A stretch of DNA of 64,000 nucleotides. It comes from Pyrobaculum neutrophilum V24Sta. Lineage in GTDB: Archaea > Thermoproteota > Thermoprotei > Thermoproteales > Thermoproteaceae. Below, piece after piece: positions 46,735-54,892 of this stretch. Positions within the stretch are counted from its first letter, which is position 1. Each line of letters begins with the position of its first letter. The DNA lies in NCBI RefSeq assembly GCF_000019805.1, contig NC_010525.1:1414618-1478617 (forward strand), written 5' to 3'. The translations under genes and the position numbers were made by a program. The notes under the pieces are model-generated. The model was given only the letters and a program-made list of their open reading frames with translations, was not told the origin of the DNA and made no database searches.

Positions 46735-47234
46735 TGCGACCACAACTTCTCAAATTTATTAATTATTTCGTCGTACTTCCCAGCGTCAACCTCCTTCAAG
46801 ACCTCCCCCGCGGGCTTGCCGCCGACGGTAATGCCCATCGCCTTACAAGTGCTCAATAGTTGCTTCACCGCGGCCTTTAAACTCCTCGACTTAAGCTCGT
46901 CCCTCTTCAGCACAGCTATTTCCACGAGCTGCTCGAAGGTTAGATCGCCGATAACTTCGTTTCTCGCGTCGTGGGCTCCTGTGTCTTTGCCGAAGAGCTT
47001 GAGAAACAAATCGCCGATGGGCGGCAGATGTACCTTAACATCGTACTTCGCCGGCGGCACGACCTCCACCTCCACCTTCTGGATGGGGTATTTGCCGTAT
47101 TTCTTCACCTCCTCCTGCACCCTCTGCAGCACCGCGTTTGGGTCCAAGCCCATCTGCTTAAGCGAGTCCTGAAACTGGGGGTTAGGGGCCACCTTGCCGC
47201 CTTGCAGAGGCACAGCTACCACGCGCTTCGACAT
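46731..47234 (-). CDS. rpl11: Ribosomal protein uL11
   Basis: 167 residues. [40 protein letters not shown] and [20 protein letters not shown] agree with archaeal uL11, which binds the 23S GTPase centre. The minus-strand TATA is GCTTTAATAC, about 47249-47258. First gene of the stalk cluster, downstream of spt5. Confidence 0.97.
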   Translation of the reverse strand: MSKRVVAVPLQGGKVAPNPQFQDSLKQMGLDPNAVLQRVQEEVKKYGKYPIQKVEVEVVPPAKYDVKVHLPPIGDLFLKLFGKDTGAHDARNEVIGDLTFEQLVEIAVLKRDELKSRSLKAAVKQLLSTCKAMGITVGGKPAGEVLKEVDAGKYDEIINKFEKLWSQ

Positions 47235-47264
47235 CGGCCCGATAAAGGGCTTGGTATTAAAGCT

Positions 47265-47732
47265 TTATCCTTGCGACGACTTCTTCACCAGCTTGACCTC
47301 GCTGATTTTCAAATCAAGCGGCATGGGGAAGGCGCTGTCGAGGAGCTCCACGCGCACCACGCCCTTCTCCCTATCAACAAAGGTCACCCTGCCTCTGCTG
47401 CCCTTGAGGACATCGGCAACGATCTCCACCTCGTCGTTTACGTCGATCTCCACGGCGGGTTTGGCGGGCTTTATCACGTTCATCACCTCCTCCACGTTTG
47501 TAACCCCCCTCATCACCCCCTTTACGTGCTTCACTCCGTAGACGGCCCGCTGGACGGCAGGCAGAGACTCGCCCTCAATAAACAACACGCCGAAGGACTC
47601 CGGCGGCACCACGACTGAGTAGATCGGTATTTTGCTAGACTCGGCGCGCATCTTGAGCACAATAACAACGTTGTACTCCTGCCGCGTAACGGTGCTGACG
47701 GTGTATACGGGGCACCTCTCCTGCGACATCAC
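47265..47732 (-). CDS. spt5: Transcription elongation factor Spt5 (NusG-like)
   Basis: 155 residues: an NGN domain (EYNVVIVLKMRAESSKIPIY, SFGVLFIEGESLPAVQRAVY, VKHVKGVMRGV) and a KOW domain (NDEVEIVADVLKGSRGRVTF). It clamps RNA polymerase onto DNA with Spt4, which is not in this window. Overlaps secE by 4 nt; this secE-spt5-uL11-uL1-uL10 order parallels the bacterial cluster. Confidence 0.95.
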   Translation of the reverse strand: MMSQERCPVYTVSTVTRQEYNVVIVLKMRAESSKIPIYSVVVPPESFGVLFIEGESLPAVQRAVYGVKHVKGVMRGVTNVEEVMNVIKPAKPAVEIDVNDEVEIVADVLKGSRGRVTFVDREKGVVRVELLDSAFPMPLDLKISEVKLVKKSSQG

Positions 47733-48028
47733 CTCAGCTTGGCGGTGAGGTATATAAGCCCTACTACGATCACCGCTATAGACGCGAGCACAGCCGCGGC
47801 CTCTCTAGCAGGCTCGCCCAACGTGGGGACCGGCTGGTTGTACACCACGCCCGAGATATATACGCCAGCTAGGTGGAACACCAGCTGGAAAGCCCCAGCC
47901 ACGAAGGCAAGCAACAGGAGGAACTTGGAGACAAGCTTGAACTCGTCGTCGTCGGGCTTCGAGGCCGTGGACACCACCCACCTCACGTCTCTCAGAATCT
48001 GCTCAAGCTTCTCCCTTAGGGAGGCCAC
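47729..48028 (-). CDS. secE: Protein translocase SecE/Sec61-gamma with extra C-terminal helix
   Basis: 99 residues. KPDDDEFKLVSKFLLLLAFVA is the Sec61-gamma amphipathic-to-membrane transition and identifies it. Unusually, after a 20-residue loop a second hydrophobic helix appears (AAAVLASIAVIVVGLIYLTA); typical archaeal SecE has about 60 residues and one such helix. TATA TTATATATC (minus, 48046-48054). Confidence 0.88.
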   Translation of the reverse strand: MASLREKLEQILRDVRWVVSTASKPDDDEFKLVSKFLLLLAFVAGAFQLVFHLAGVYISGVVYNQPVPTLGEPAREAAAVLASIAVIVVGLIYLTAKLR

Positions 48029-48057
48029 GGCCCCCCGTATGAATAGATATATAAGCT

Positions 48058-48975
48058 TTAGCTCAGAAGACGGCCCACGTATTCGGACTTAGAGAACTTG
48101 ACCAAGTCGCGGTAGGTCTGGCCAACGCCTAGGAAGTAGACGGGCCGCTTTAGGACGTACATAAAGGTGAGGATGGAGCCGCCCTTCGGATAGGCGTCTA
48201 CCTTAGTGGCGATCATGCCGTCGATCCTTACGTATTTTGAGTAGTACCTCGCGATCTCGAGAGCCTCGTTACCCAGCTGCGCGTCGAATACGAAGATCGA
48301 GAGGTGCGGCTCAGCCACACGCTGGATCTTCCTAAGCTCCTCCATCAGGTTCGCGTCTGTGTGCATCCGCCCCGCGGTGTCGATCAACACGAAATGGTAG
48401 CCTCTGGACCTAGCATGTTGAACCGCGTCGTAGGCTACGGCGGCTGGGTCAGAGCCGTAGGGGCCGCCCACCACCCTAAAACCAACCCTCCTCCCGTGCT
48501 CCTCCAGTTGCTCCCTGGCGCCGGCTCTAAAGGTGTCCGCGGCCGCGGCAACCACCCTAAACCCCATCTCCTGGAGGTTAAAGGCGAGCTTCGCCAAGGT
48601 GGTGGTTTTCCCATAGCCGTTAGGCCCGAGGAACATAACCACATAGGGCCTCGACCTTTCCAACGCCCGCCTCGCCTCCTCGTAGAAGTCCACGTCGGGC
48701 ACATCGCCGAGGACGCCCAACAAGGCGTCGTGAACTGCCTTCCTGACAACGGACTCCCTATCCCCAAACCGGGGGACCTTAGTCCCGACGAGCCTCCTCC
48801 TGAGCTCCTCCACAACGGCGTCGGCCACCTCGACAGCCACGTCGCTGTCTACCAGATCCAGGTAGAGATCTGAAACAAGCTTCTCCACCTCTTTCCCGTC
48901 CAGCTGATCCTCCTTAACAGCGCTGACGACAGATTCGACGAACTTAGAAAGGGTCTTCCTCAGCTTGTCAAACAT
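48058..48975 (-). CDS. ftsY: Signal recognition particle receptor FtsY
   Basis: 305 residues: an N domain (helices, ~1-95) and a G domain with MFLGPNGYGKTTTLAKLAF (G1; NGYGKTT is a variant of NGxGKTT), AADTFRAGAREQLEEH, FVLIDTAGRMHTD (G3), TKVDAYPKGG (G4) and FLGVGQTYRDL (G5). It docks SRP at the Sec translocon, encoded next door. The A domain of bacterial FtsY is absent, normal for archaea. One nucleotide from the prefoldin gene. Confidence 0.95.
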   Translation of the reverse strand: MFDKLRKTLSKFVESVVSAVKEDQLDGKEVEKLVSDLYLDLVDSDVAVEVADAVVEELRRRLVGTKVPRFGDRESVVRKAVHDALLGVLGDVPDVDFYEEARRALERSRPYVVMFLGPNGYGKTTTLAKLAFNLQEMGFRVVAAAADTFRAGAREQLEEHGRRVGFRVVGGPYGSDPAAVAYDAVQHARSRGYHFVLIDTAGRMHTDANLMEELRKIQRVAEPHLSIFVFDAQLGNEALEIARYYSKYVRIDGMIATKVDAYPKGGSILTFMYVLKRPVYFLGVGQTYRDLVKFSKSEYVGRLLS

Positions 48976-49374
48976 CTACCTGGCTCCAAGCCTCTCTAGA
49001 ACCTGGCGGATCTGAGCCGCCCTCTCGGCCAGCTTCTCTATGTTCTCCTCCAGAGAGGTCTTTAGGCGGGAGTACTCCTCTATCCTCTCCTTCAGAATCC
49101 TCTCTGCGTTTTCCAGATCTACAAAGGCGTGGTAGCCCGCCCCCAGCGGCGTCAGCACCTCCCTAGAGCTGAAGCTCCCCCCCACGTATAGGCCAGCCCC
49201 GATGTGTACAAGCCTGTCGGGCCCCTCGGACTTCAGAAGGCGCACTCCGTCGAGGGCCGTGGTAAGCTCCTCAAGAAGCTCAGACACCGTGGCGTGTTGG
49301 GCCTGGAGACCCGACAGAAGCTCGCTTATTACCTGGTACTCCTCCAACAACCTCTGTACATCCTGCCTAGACAT
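48976..49374 (-). CDS. pfdA: Prefoldin alpha subunit
   Basis: 132 residues: two long coiled-coil helices (VQRLLEEYQVISELLSGLQA and ENAERILKERIEEYSRLKTS) flank a beta hairpin region (LVHIGAGLYVGGSFSSREVL). Prefoldin passes unfolded proteins to the thermosome. The beta subunit is not in the window. It lies between eL20/LX and ftsY, the usual archaeal order. Confidence 0.94.
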   Translation of the reverse strand: MSRQDVQRLLEEYQVISELLSGLQAQHATVSELLEELTTALDGVRLLKSEGPDRLVHIGAGLYVGGSFSSREVLTPLGAGYHAFVDLENAERILKERIEEYSRLKTSLEENIEKLAERAAQIRQVLERLGAR

Positions 49375-49375
49375 G

Positions 49376-49612
49376 TCAATACCTCACCACCCTATCCACC
49401 GCCATCAGCAACTTAGCGGCGTCAGACCTAGCCTCCTCAGGCGACACGACGGCGACCTCCCTGATCTTGATCTGAACCCTCGAAAGCTTATGCCTGCTCC
49501 CTATAAGCGAGTAGACCTTCTCAACCGCGTCGTAGGGCTTCTCAGCCGTCACCTCAACCCTAAACCTCATCCCAGTCGCCGTCTCGCCCACAACCCTATA
49601 AATCCTAGGCAT
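49376..49612 (-). CDS. rplX: Ribosomal protein eL20 (LX)
   Basis: 78 residues. YRVVGETATGMRFRVEVTAE, EKVYSLIGSRHKLSRVQIKI and the ending KLLMAVDRVVRY are typical of the short archaeal eL20/LX. CTTATAAG (minus, 49632-49639) is a TATA 25 nt upstream, so eL20-pfdA-ftsY has its own promoter downstream of the eL31-aIF6 genes. Confidence 0.93.
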   Translation of the reverse strand: MPRIYRVVGETATGMRFRVEVTAEKPYDAVEKVYSLIGSRHKLSRVQIKIREVAVVSPEEARSDAAKLLMAVDRVVRY

Positions 49613-49650
49613 GACAGCCTCAACAGAAACCCTTATAAGTTTGTCGCCGC

Positions 49651-50316
49651 CTAGCCCAAGACCTGCGTTATCCTCATCAGCTCCGGACCCGCCGTTTCAT
49701 CCCCCACCAGGGCGCCTCTGTCGTTCACCACCAAGCCGCCTCTTAGGAAGCTCTTCCCCTTGTTGACGGTCCCCACGTCCACCCTCGCGTTGAAGTACCC
49801 AGCCAGCTTTTTCAAATCCTCGTCTGTGGCCTCCGGCGCCACCAACACCCCCCTGGAGTTAGCCACAGCCAGCGAACCGACGAGCGGATTTCCGGCGATT
49901 GTGTCGACGACTGCCTCAACGCCTAGGACGTCAGATACCACCTTCCTCGCCTCCGCCTCAAGCAGGGGGGATACCACGGCGACCTTGTTGTTAGCCAAGA
50001 CCAGGTTGGAGATCGCCGTATATCTGCTGTTGACCACCCCCACGTTGAGCCCAAGCGATTTAAACAGCCTCACCTCCTCCTCCAGAGCAAGGGAGGGGAG
50101 AACCACGCCGTTGTCGTTCAACACGAGGAAGATGCCCAACAGCGGAGATCTAGCAACCGAAAACCTAGCCACAGAGGTACGGAGGGTGCTCCGCACGACG
50201 TCATCTATCTTCTCAGGCACGTCGGGGGGGAGAAAAGTCACGGAGTTGTTAGTCGCCAGGAAAACCCCCACAGAGGAGCTCCCAAAAACCTTAAGGGGAG
50301 CTACATCGAAGCTCAT
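49651..50316 (-). CDS. eif6: Translation initiation factor aIF6
   Basis: 221 residues from ATG 50316: five repeated segments such as [40 protein letters not shown] and [20 protein letters not shown] build the pentein propeller. It binds the large subunit and prevents subunit joining. ATG 50316 overlaps the eL31 stop (ATGA); a longer frame upstream lies within the eL31 gene and is not used. Confidence 0.95.
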   Translation of the reverse strand: MSFDVAPLKVFGSSSVGVFLATNNSVTFLPPDVPEKIDDVVRSTLRTSVARFSVARSPLLGIFLVLNDNGVVLPSLALEEEVRLFKSLGLNVGVVNSRYTAISNLVLANNKVAVVSPLLEAEARKVVSDVLGVEAVVDTIAGNPLVGSLAVANSRGVLVAPEATDEDLKKLAGYFNARVDVGTVNKGKSFLRGGLVVNDRGALVGDETAGPELMRITQVLG

Positions 50317-50588
50317 TCCTTCAGCTCCACCAAGGCCGTGCCGTCGCTGTACTTCTCGACGGACACCCTCACCCTCCTCGGCGGCTTCTCTATGCCGCGG
50401 GACCACAGCTCCATGTTCAACTTCTGCCCGATCTTTACAGCGCTGGGCTCCACCTTCAGATGCCTAGCCACAAACCTCCTAATTAGGCCAACGGCGTACT
50501 TAGCCCTCTTCGTCCTAGACACCACGTAGGCCCTCCTCAAGCTGATGACGTACTCCCGCGAGGCCACCACCTTCCTCTCCTCAGACAC
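50313..50588 (-). CDS. rpl31e: Ribosomal protein eL31
   Basis: 91 residues from GTG 50588. [40 protein letters not shown] and [20 protein letters not shown] identify eL31. The minus-strand TATA TTTATTA (50611-50617) is 26 nt before the GTG, and a perfect palindrome TTGCCTAGGCAA (50619-50630) sits immediately upstream of it. It is the first gene of the eL31-aIF6 pair. Confidence 0.93.
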   Translation of the reverse strand: MSEERKVVASREYVISLRRAYVVSRTKRAKYAVGLIRRFVARHLKVEPSAVKIGQKLNMELWSRGIEKPPRRVRVSVEKYSDGTALVELKE

Positions 50589-51091
50589 AGGAAAGGTGGA
50601 AAAACGCGTTAATAAACATTGCCTAGGCAACGTTAGAGACCCTCTACGGAATCCCCTCAATAATATAGGTGTTACTCACGGCGCCTTCGCCAGAGCCGAG
50701 CTTCTCTCGCCAGGTTCAACGCCTCAGTTTGAGATACACGGCGTGGCTCTTAGTAGCACAGGCAGTACCCGAGGCGTCAGCCTGTATCGAGGCGTGGAGA
50801 GGCCAATGGCGGTTTTCGGGAACCGGCGGAGAGGAGGGCCGTCGCCACATGGCTGTACGCGGTTGCTCAACTGCGGCGGGCCTGGAGGAGCCGCAACAAG
50901 GCTTGAGGAACAAAGGCTCGTGGACCAAAAAGCCCTAGCCCCAGTACAGCTCGGGCTTCTTTTCTTTATCTGGCGTGCATTTCTTAGGGTTAATCGTTTT
51001 GAGCATATGTGTTATTTGTATACCATCCTAATATAGATTTCTATGTACATTTTACAGGCAAAGTAAATTTAAAAAACATGTCGGGATTTAT
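50589..51091. other. About 500-nt intergenic region with an AT-rich end
   Basis: No convincing gene. The left part carries the eL31 promoter and the TTGCCTAGGCAA palindrome. The middle is GC-rich with a possible AAGCCC / GGGCTT stem followed by a T-rich run near 50960. About 50955-51085 is strikingly AT-rich for this genome and ends in the TATA (AAATTTAAAAAAC, 51065-51077) of the radical SAM gene. Long frames here have no codon bias. Confidence 0.5.
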
Positions 51092-51856
51092 GTGATCAAC
51101 CCGGAGAGGTTGCTTGAGCTCGTGGAAAGATATACGGTGAAGGCAGAGGGAGGGGTGGTGTATAGACGCTACAGGAGGTTCAGAGCGGATAGGTGGTACG
51201 GGGGGATAGCCACCGCCGACGTGGTGGGTTGCAACCTGCGCTGTGGAATGTGTTGGGCGTGGAGGAACACCTCCTTCGTCCTCACCGCGGGCCAGTGGAT
51301 GCCGCCGGAGGAGGTGGCCGAGAGGCTGAGGAAGATCGCGCGGGAGAGAGGCTATGAGCAGGTGAGGATATCGGGTGGGGAGCCCCTCATAGCGCCTAGA
51401 CACGCGCTTGCGGTTATAGACGAGCTGAGGGACTACGTCTTCGTGGTGGAGACAAACGGGATCCTCATAGATAGGGCGCTGGCCAGGGAGCTCGCGGCGA
51501 GGCCCAACGCGGTGGTTAGGGTCTCGATAAAGGGGGCGACGCCCGAGGAGTTCGAGAAAATTACGAGGTCCCCCAGAGCCTACTTCCACAGGCAGCTGGA
51601 GGCCATAAGGCACCTCCTGGAGAGCGGCCTAACGCCGTGCCGCGACGTCTACCCAGCGGCGATGTTGGGCTTCTCCACGGAGGAGAGCGAGCGGGATCTC
51701 AAAAGAAGGCTAGAGGCGGTGGACCCCCGGCTACCACAGTGCCTCGACGTTGAGTACGTAATACTTTACCCACACGTCGTGAAGCTCATGGAGACCCGCG
51801 GACTTAAGCCCATCCGCGCCGTGACCCCGAGCGGCATTCCGGCCTTCATGATATGA
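51092..51856 (+). CDS. Radical SAM protein of unknown function
   Basis: 254 residues, GTG start. The radical SAM cluster motif is VVGCNLRCGMCWAWRN (CxxxCxxC, residues about 50-57), followed by VRISGGEPLIA (SAM-binding GGE) and VVETNGIL. No extra cluster-binding domain is seen at the C-terminus. It resembles the generic 'radical SAM' archaeal proteins; substrate unknown. Its stop overlaps the next start (ATGA, 51853-51856), tying it to a DNA-glycosylase-like gene. Confidence 0.85.
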   Translation: MINPERLLELVERYTVKAEGGVVYRRYRRFRADRWYGGIATADVVGCNLRCGMCWAWRNTSFVLTAGQWMPPEEVAERLRKIARERGYEQVRISGGEPLIAPRHALAVIDELRDYVFVVETNGILIDRALARELAARPNAVVRVSIKGATPEEFEKITRSPRAYFHRQLEAIRHLLESGLTPCRDVYPAAMLGFSTEESERDLKRRLEAVDPRLPQCLDVEYVILYPHVVKLMETRGLKPIRAVTPSGIPAFMI

Positions 51857-52596
51857 ACTCTGACTGCCTCCGCCTCACTCTATACCCCAGCCTAACGCTG
51901 GCGTTGCTGGACGAGCGCTACGTTAAGATCTTCGGCGTGAGGAAAGGCGTGGCGGCGCAGGACGACCACTATATATCCGGCCGGTGGTACAACCCCTGGA
52001 GATATATAAACGACGCCGAGGGGAAAACGCGCGATATAGTGCACCAACTCGTCGAGAGATACGGAGGATGCGTAAGCATATCCACATCCCCAGGCGACGA
52101 GGACCTCCTCTTCGTCGTAGCCTTCCTCACCCAGAACACCGACTACCACGGCAACGTGCTGAGGTGGACCCGCCGCCTCTTCCAGCGCTCCGAGGATCTG
52201 CGGAGGATCGCCCAGCTCGCCCCGTCGGTCGGGCGGAGCTACCAGCTCCAGCGCCTTCCCCAGGCTATACAGGACTTCACGGCGTTGGGAAAACCGCGGG
52301 CCAGAGATGAGCTGCTGAAGATAAGGGGGGTGGGCCCCAAGGTGGCGGACCTCTACCTGCTCTACACCGGCGACCCCACCTCCGCCCCCGTGGATAAACA
52401 CTTCATGCGGACAGCCCCAAAGCTGGGGCTCTCCGGCGAAGCTCCTCGGGCTGAGCTATGCCGCAGGTACACATGCGGGCGGTGCCCCCTCTCTGCCCGG
52501 TGTCTAAGAGCTGAGGCAACCCGCCGCCTCGGCCGCCTAGCCGGCTGGGCGCAGACCATCTCCTACCTCCTAGACAAGGGGCAACTACCCGCCTAG
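51853..52596 (+). CDS. HhH-GPD DNA glycosylase with FeS-like cysteine cluster
   Basis: 247 residues. LLKIRGVGPKVADLYLLY is the helix-hairpin-helix with the Lys found in bifunctional Nth-type enzymes, and APVDKHFMR supplies the catalytic Asp. The C-terminal cysteines CRRYTCGRCPLSARC follow a C-x4-C-x2-C-x5-C spacing instead of the Nth/MutY C-x6-C-x2-C-x5-C, so the 4Fe-4S loop is shorter. The ~100-residue N-terminal part is unusual. Base specificity unknown. Translationally coupled to a radical SAM gene. Confidence 0.8.
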   Translation: MNSDCLRLTLYPSLTLALLDERYVKIFGVRKGVAAQDDHYISGRWYNPWRYINDAEGKTRDIVHQLVERYGGCVSISTSPGDEDLLFVVAFLTQNTDYHGNVLRWTRRLFQRSEDLRRIAQLAPSVGRSYQLQRLPQAIQDFTALGKPRARDELLKIRGVGPKVADLYLLYTGDPTSAPVDKHFMRTAPKLGLSGEAPRAELCRRYTCGRCPLSARCLRAEATRRLGRLAGWAQTISYLLDKGQLPA

Positions 52597-52717
52597 CGGT
52601 TGGGGAAGGCGAGGGGGGCCCACCCTGCGCCACTCAGCCGGAGCCGCCGGCGAAAACGCCGCCTGCGGGCGCTCGGCGGCTTAATTTAAAAAGGGAGGCG
52701 GGCCCCAGCACCATGGG

Positions 52718-53851
52718 GTGGACGTAAAAGGGGAAGACTTCGTAGTTACGCCGTGGGAGGTAAGAGGGAGAGTCGACTATGACAAGCTCCTTCAGCACTT
52801 CGGCGCGCGGCGGCTCACGCAGGCCGAGGTGTCGATACTCGAAAGATACGCGGGCGAGGTGCACCCCCTGATTAGGAGGGGCTTCTTCTACGCCCATAGA
52901 GACTTCGACGCCATATTGAAGTGGCACGGGGAGGGGAAGCCCTGGGCTTTATACACGGGGAGGGGGCCAAGCGGGCCTGTACACATAGGCCACATGGTCC
53001 CGTGGATACTGCTGAAGTGGTTCTCGGACAAGTTCGGCCTTGAGGTCTACTTCCAGATGACAGACGACGAGAAGTTCTACGACGACCCGGATATGAAGCT
53101 CGACGAGGCCACCGGCTGGGCATACGAAAACGCCCTAGACATAATCGCCCTGGGCTTCACGCCCGACAAGCTACACCTCATAGTGGACACAAAAGACATC
53201 AAGCCGCTCTACCCAATCGCGGTGAGGGTAGCCAAGAAGCTCACCTGGAACACCGTCAAGGCCACCTTCGGCTTCACCGACTCAACCAACATAGGCCTCA
53301 TCTTCTACCCGTCGCTACAGATAGCCGTCGCCTTCCTCCCCACGGAGCTCCGAGGCCAGCCCACCCCCGTGTTGATACCATGCGCCATCGACCAAGACCC
53401 CTACTTCAGGCTGGCGAGAGATATAGCCGACGGCCTCGGCTACCCCAAGCCCGCCACGCTCTACTCGAAGTTCATAATGGCGCTCACGGGGGAGAGCAAG
53501 ATGTCCGCCTCAAACCCCGACTCGGCGATATATACTATAGACGACGAGAAGACCGTAAAGAGGAAGATAATGAACGCCTTCACCGGAGGCCGGCCCACGG
53601 CGGAGGAGCAACGTAAATACGGCGGAGACCCAGACATATGCCCCGTCTTCCACTACCACATGTTGTTCGACCCAGACGACGCCTCCGTGGAGAAAATCCG
53701 GCAGGACTGCAAGTCGGGCGCCATGCTCTGCGGAGAGTGCAAGCTGAGGCTCTACGAAAAGATCACGAGATTTCTAAAAGACCACAGGGAGAGGAGAGAA
53801 AAAGCACGCGGGAGAGTCGACGAGTACCGCATAAGCGTTAAGCTCAAGTGA
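52718..53851 (+). CDS. trpS: Tryptophanyl-tRNA synthetase (archaeal/eukaryal type)
   Basis: 377 residues, GTG start. Class I motifs: GRGPSGPVHIGHMVPW (HIGH) and MALTGESKMSASNPDSAIYT (KMSAS), with CAIDQDPYFRLARD between them and a C-terminal cysteine-bearing DCKSGAMLCGECKLRLYE. It charges tRNA-Trp, whose gene is at 30148. TATA GCTTAATTTAAAAAGG (52680-52695). It converges with the TRAM gene by 8 nt. Confidence 0.96.
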   Translation: MDVKGEDFVVTPWEVRGRVDYDKLLQHFGARRLTQAEVSILERYAGEVHPLIRRGFFYAHRDFDAILKWHGEGKPWALYTGRGPSGPVHIGHMVPWILLKWFSDKFGLEVYFQMTDDEKFYDDPDMKLDEATGWAYENALDIIALGFTPDKLHLIVDTKDIKPLYPIAVRVAKKLTWNTVKATFGFTDSTNIGLIFYPSLQIAVAFLPTELRGQPTPVLIPCAIDQDPYFRLARDIADGLGYPKPATLYSKFIMALTGESKMSASNPDSAIYTIDDEKTVKRKIMNAFTGGRPTAEEQRKYGGDPDICPVFHYHMLFDPDDASVEKIRQDCKSGAMLCGECKLRLYEKITRFLKDHRERREKARGRVDEYRISVKLK

Positions 53852-54083
53852 CCACCTTACCCACCGCGTAGGTGTCGCCCACCTTTTCGATCTGAACCCT
53901 AACCCTCTGCCCGGGCTCAGCCCCAGGCACAAACACCACGAAGCCCTCGACCCTAGCTACGCCGTCTCCCCTCCTGGACTTCTCCACGATCTCGACCTCA
54001 ACCACGTCTCCCTCCTTAACCGGTTTCGGCCCAGACGGGCCGTGCCGCCCGTGGGGCGGCCCCCTTCTCGTTCTCCGTTCCAT
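53844..54083 (-). CDS. TRAM-domain protein
   Basis: 79 residues. A basic, Gly/Arg-rich N-terminus precedes a TRAM domain (VKEGDVVEVEIVEKSRRGDG VARVEGFVVFVPGAEPGQRV), the small OB-like RNA-binding fold. Free-standing TRAM proteins in archaea have been shown to act as RNA chaperones in some species. A minus-strand TATATAAAT near 54102-54110 is its TATA. Confidence 0.9.
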   Translation of the reverse strand: MERRTRRGPPHGRHGPSGPKPVKEGDVVEVEIVEKSRRGDGVARVEGFVVFVPGAEPGQRVRVQIEKVGDTYAVGKVVT

Positions 54084-54157
54084 CTGCCCTGGGGAGACCG
54101 CCTATATAAATCTTTCTGGAGAAGAAAAGCTTATAAAGTTGCCAACTCTAGGTCGCA

Positions 54158-54253
54158 GGGCCCGTAGCTCAGCCTGGTAGAGCGGCGGGCTCTTAGGGGC
54201 GGTTGCCGCCCGTGGAAACCCGTAGGTCGTGGGTTCGAATCCCACCGGGCCCG
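54158..54253 (+). tRNA. tRNA-Lys(CTT) with a canonical 22-nt intron
   Basis: Acceptor GGGCCCG / CGGGCCC, D stem GCTC / GAGC, anticodon stem GCGGG / CCCGT, loop CTCTTA|A (anticodon CTT), T arm GTGGG-TTCGAAT-CCCAC, discriminator G; CCA not encoded. Intron 54196-54217 at 37/38. The bulge-helix-bulge has inner helix GGGCGG / CCGCCC, bulges TAG and AAA, and a central helix CTCT / GTGG with one mismatch. TATA GCTTATAAAG (54128-54137). Confidence 0.94.
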
Positions 54254-54311
54254 CTAAGTTTTAGCGCCGTATCGGCAAAAAGCTTAAAAACTCGGGGAAG
54301 GACGTCCCCCA

Positions 54312-54403
54312 GGGCCCGTAGTCTAGCGGTAGGATGCCCAGGGGCGGAGCCCCGCAGAGGCCTGACGCGCGGGTGACCCCGGGTTCAAATCCCGGCGGGC
54401 CCA
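54312..54403 (+). tRNA. tRNA-Val(GAC) with a 20-nt intron at 29/30
   Basis: Acceptor GGGCCCG / CGGGCCC, D stem GTCT / GGAT, mature anticodon arm CCCGC-CTGACGC-GCGGG (anticodon GAC), T arm CCGGG-TTCAAAT-CCCGG, discriminator A; CCA not encoded. Intron 54340-54359 splits the anticodon stem. Bulge-helix-bulge: outer TAGG / CCTG, central TGC / GCA, bulges CCA and AGG, inner GGGGC / GCCCC. TATA GCTTAAAAAC (54280-54289). Confidence 0.92.
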
Positions 54404-54445
54404 TCTAGAGGCGGAACCTTAATAACCGGCCTCAGTGTAGGCGCG

Positions 54446-54871
54446 GTGTCCGTCTTCGAGGTGCTGTCCACGGTCTTCGTGATCAGGGGAAGGGACTTCG
54501 AGTGCGCCACATCTATAGGGGACTACCACGTGGCTGTGACGGAGCAGGGGGCAGTCTACGCCATGAGGTGCAGGGAGGGCGGCGAATGTAGAGACTGTGT
54601 GGAGTTCCCCATATATGAAGACGTCGTTGCCTACCTCCCCAGGCGCTTCTACAACTGCCTCGGTTGCCTACTCGGCGAGTTTTTCAACGCGGGTCTCTTC
54701 AACATATCTGTAGGCGGCGTGGTGGTCACACAGCGGCGGGCGTACCTCGTCCCGCCTATGGCTAAGGAACGCGGCGACCCGGAGCGCCTCGCCAAGAGGG
54801 CCGGGGGGATACTGGAGAACTACATGCTGAAGGTGCTTGCGGCGTCTTTTAAAACGTGCTGTAAGCTTTAA
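54446..54871 (+). CDS. Cysteine-rich hypothetical protein
   Basis: 141 residues, GTG start. Cysteines occur at FECATS, MRCREGGECRDCVEF, YNCLGCLLGEF and KTCCKL, enough for one metal site or several disulfides. No family recognised. TATA ACCTTAATAACC (54415-54426). The KaiC-like ATPase gene starts 21 nt downstream and may share the transcript. Confidence 0.65.
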   Translation: MSVFEVLSTVFVIRGRDFECATSIGDYHVAVTEQGAVYAMRCREGGECRDCVEFPIYEDVVAYLPRRFYNCLGCLLGEFFNAGLFNISVGGVVVTQRRAYLVPPMAKERGDPERLAKRAGGILENYMLKVLAASFKTCCKL

Positions 54872-54892
54872 AATATACACCGGAAACTCCGT

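Noticed and set aside
50545-51036. 163-codon plus-strand frame over the eL31 promoter region
   Set aside because: It runs antisense to eL31 and across its promoter; composition is random-like and no plus-strand TATA is present.
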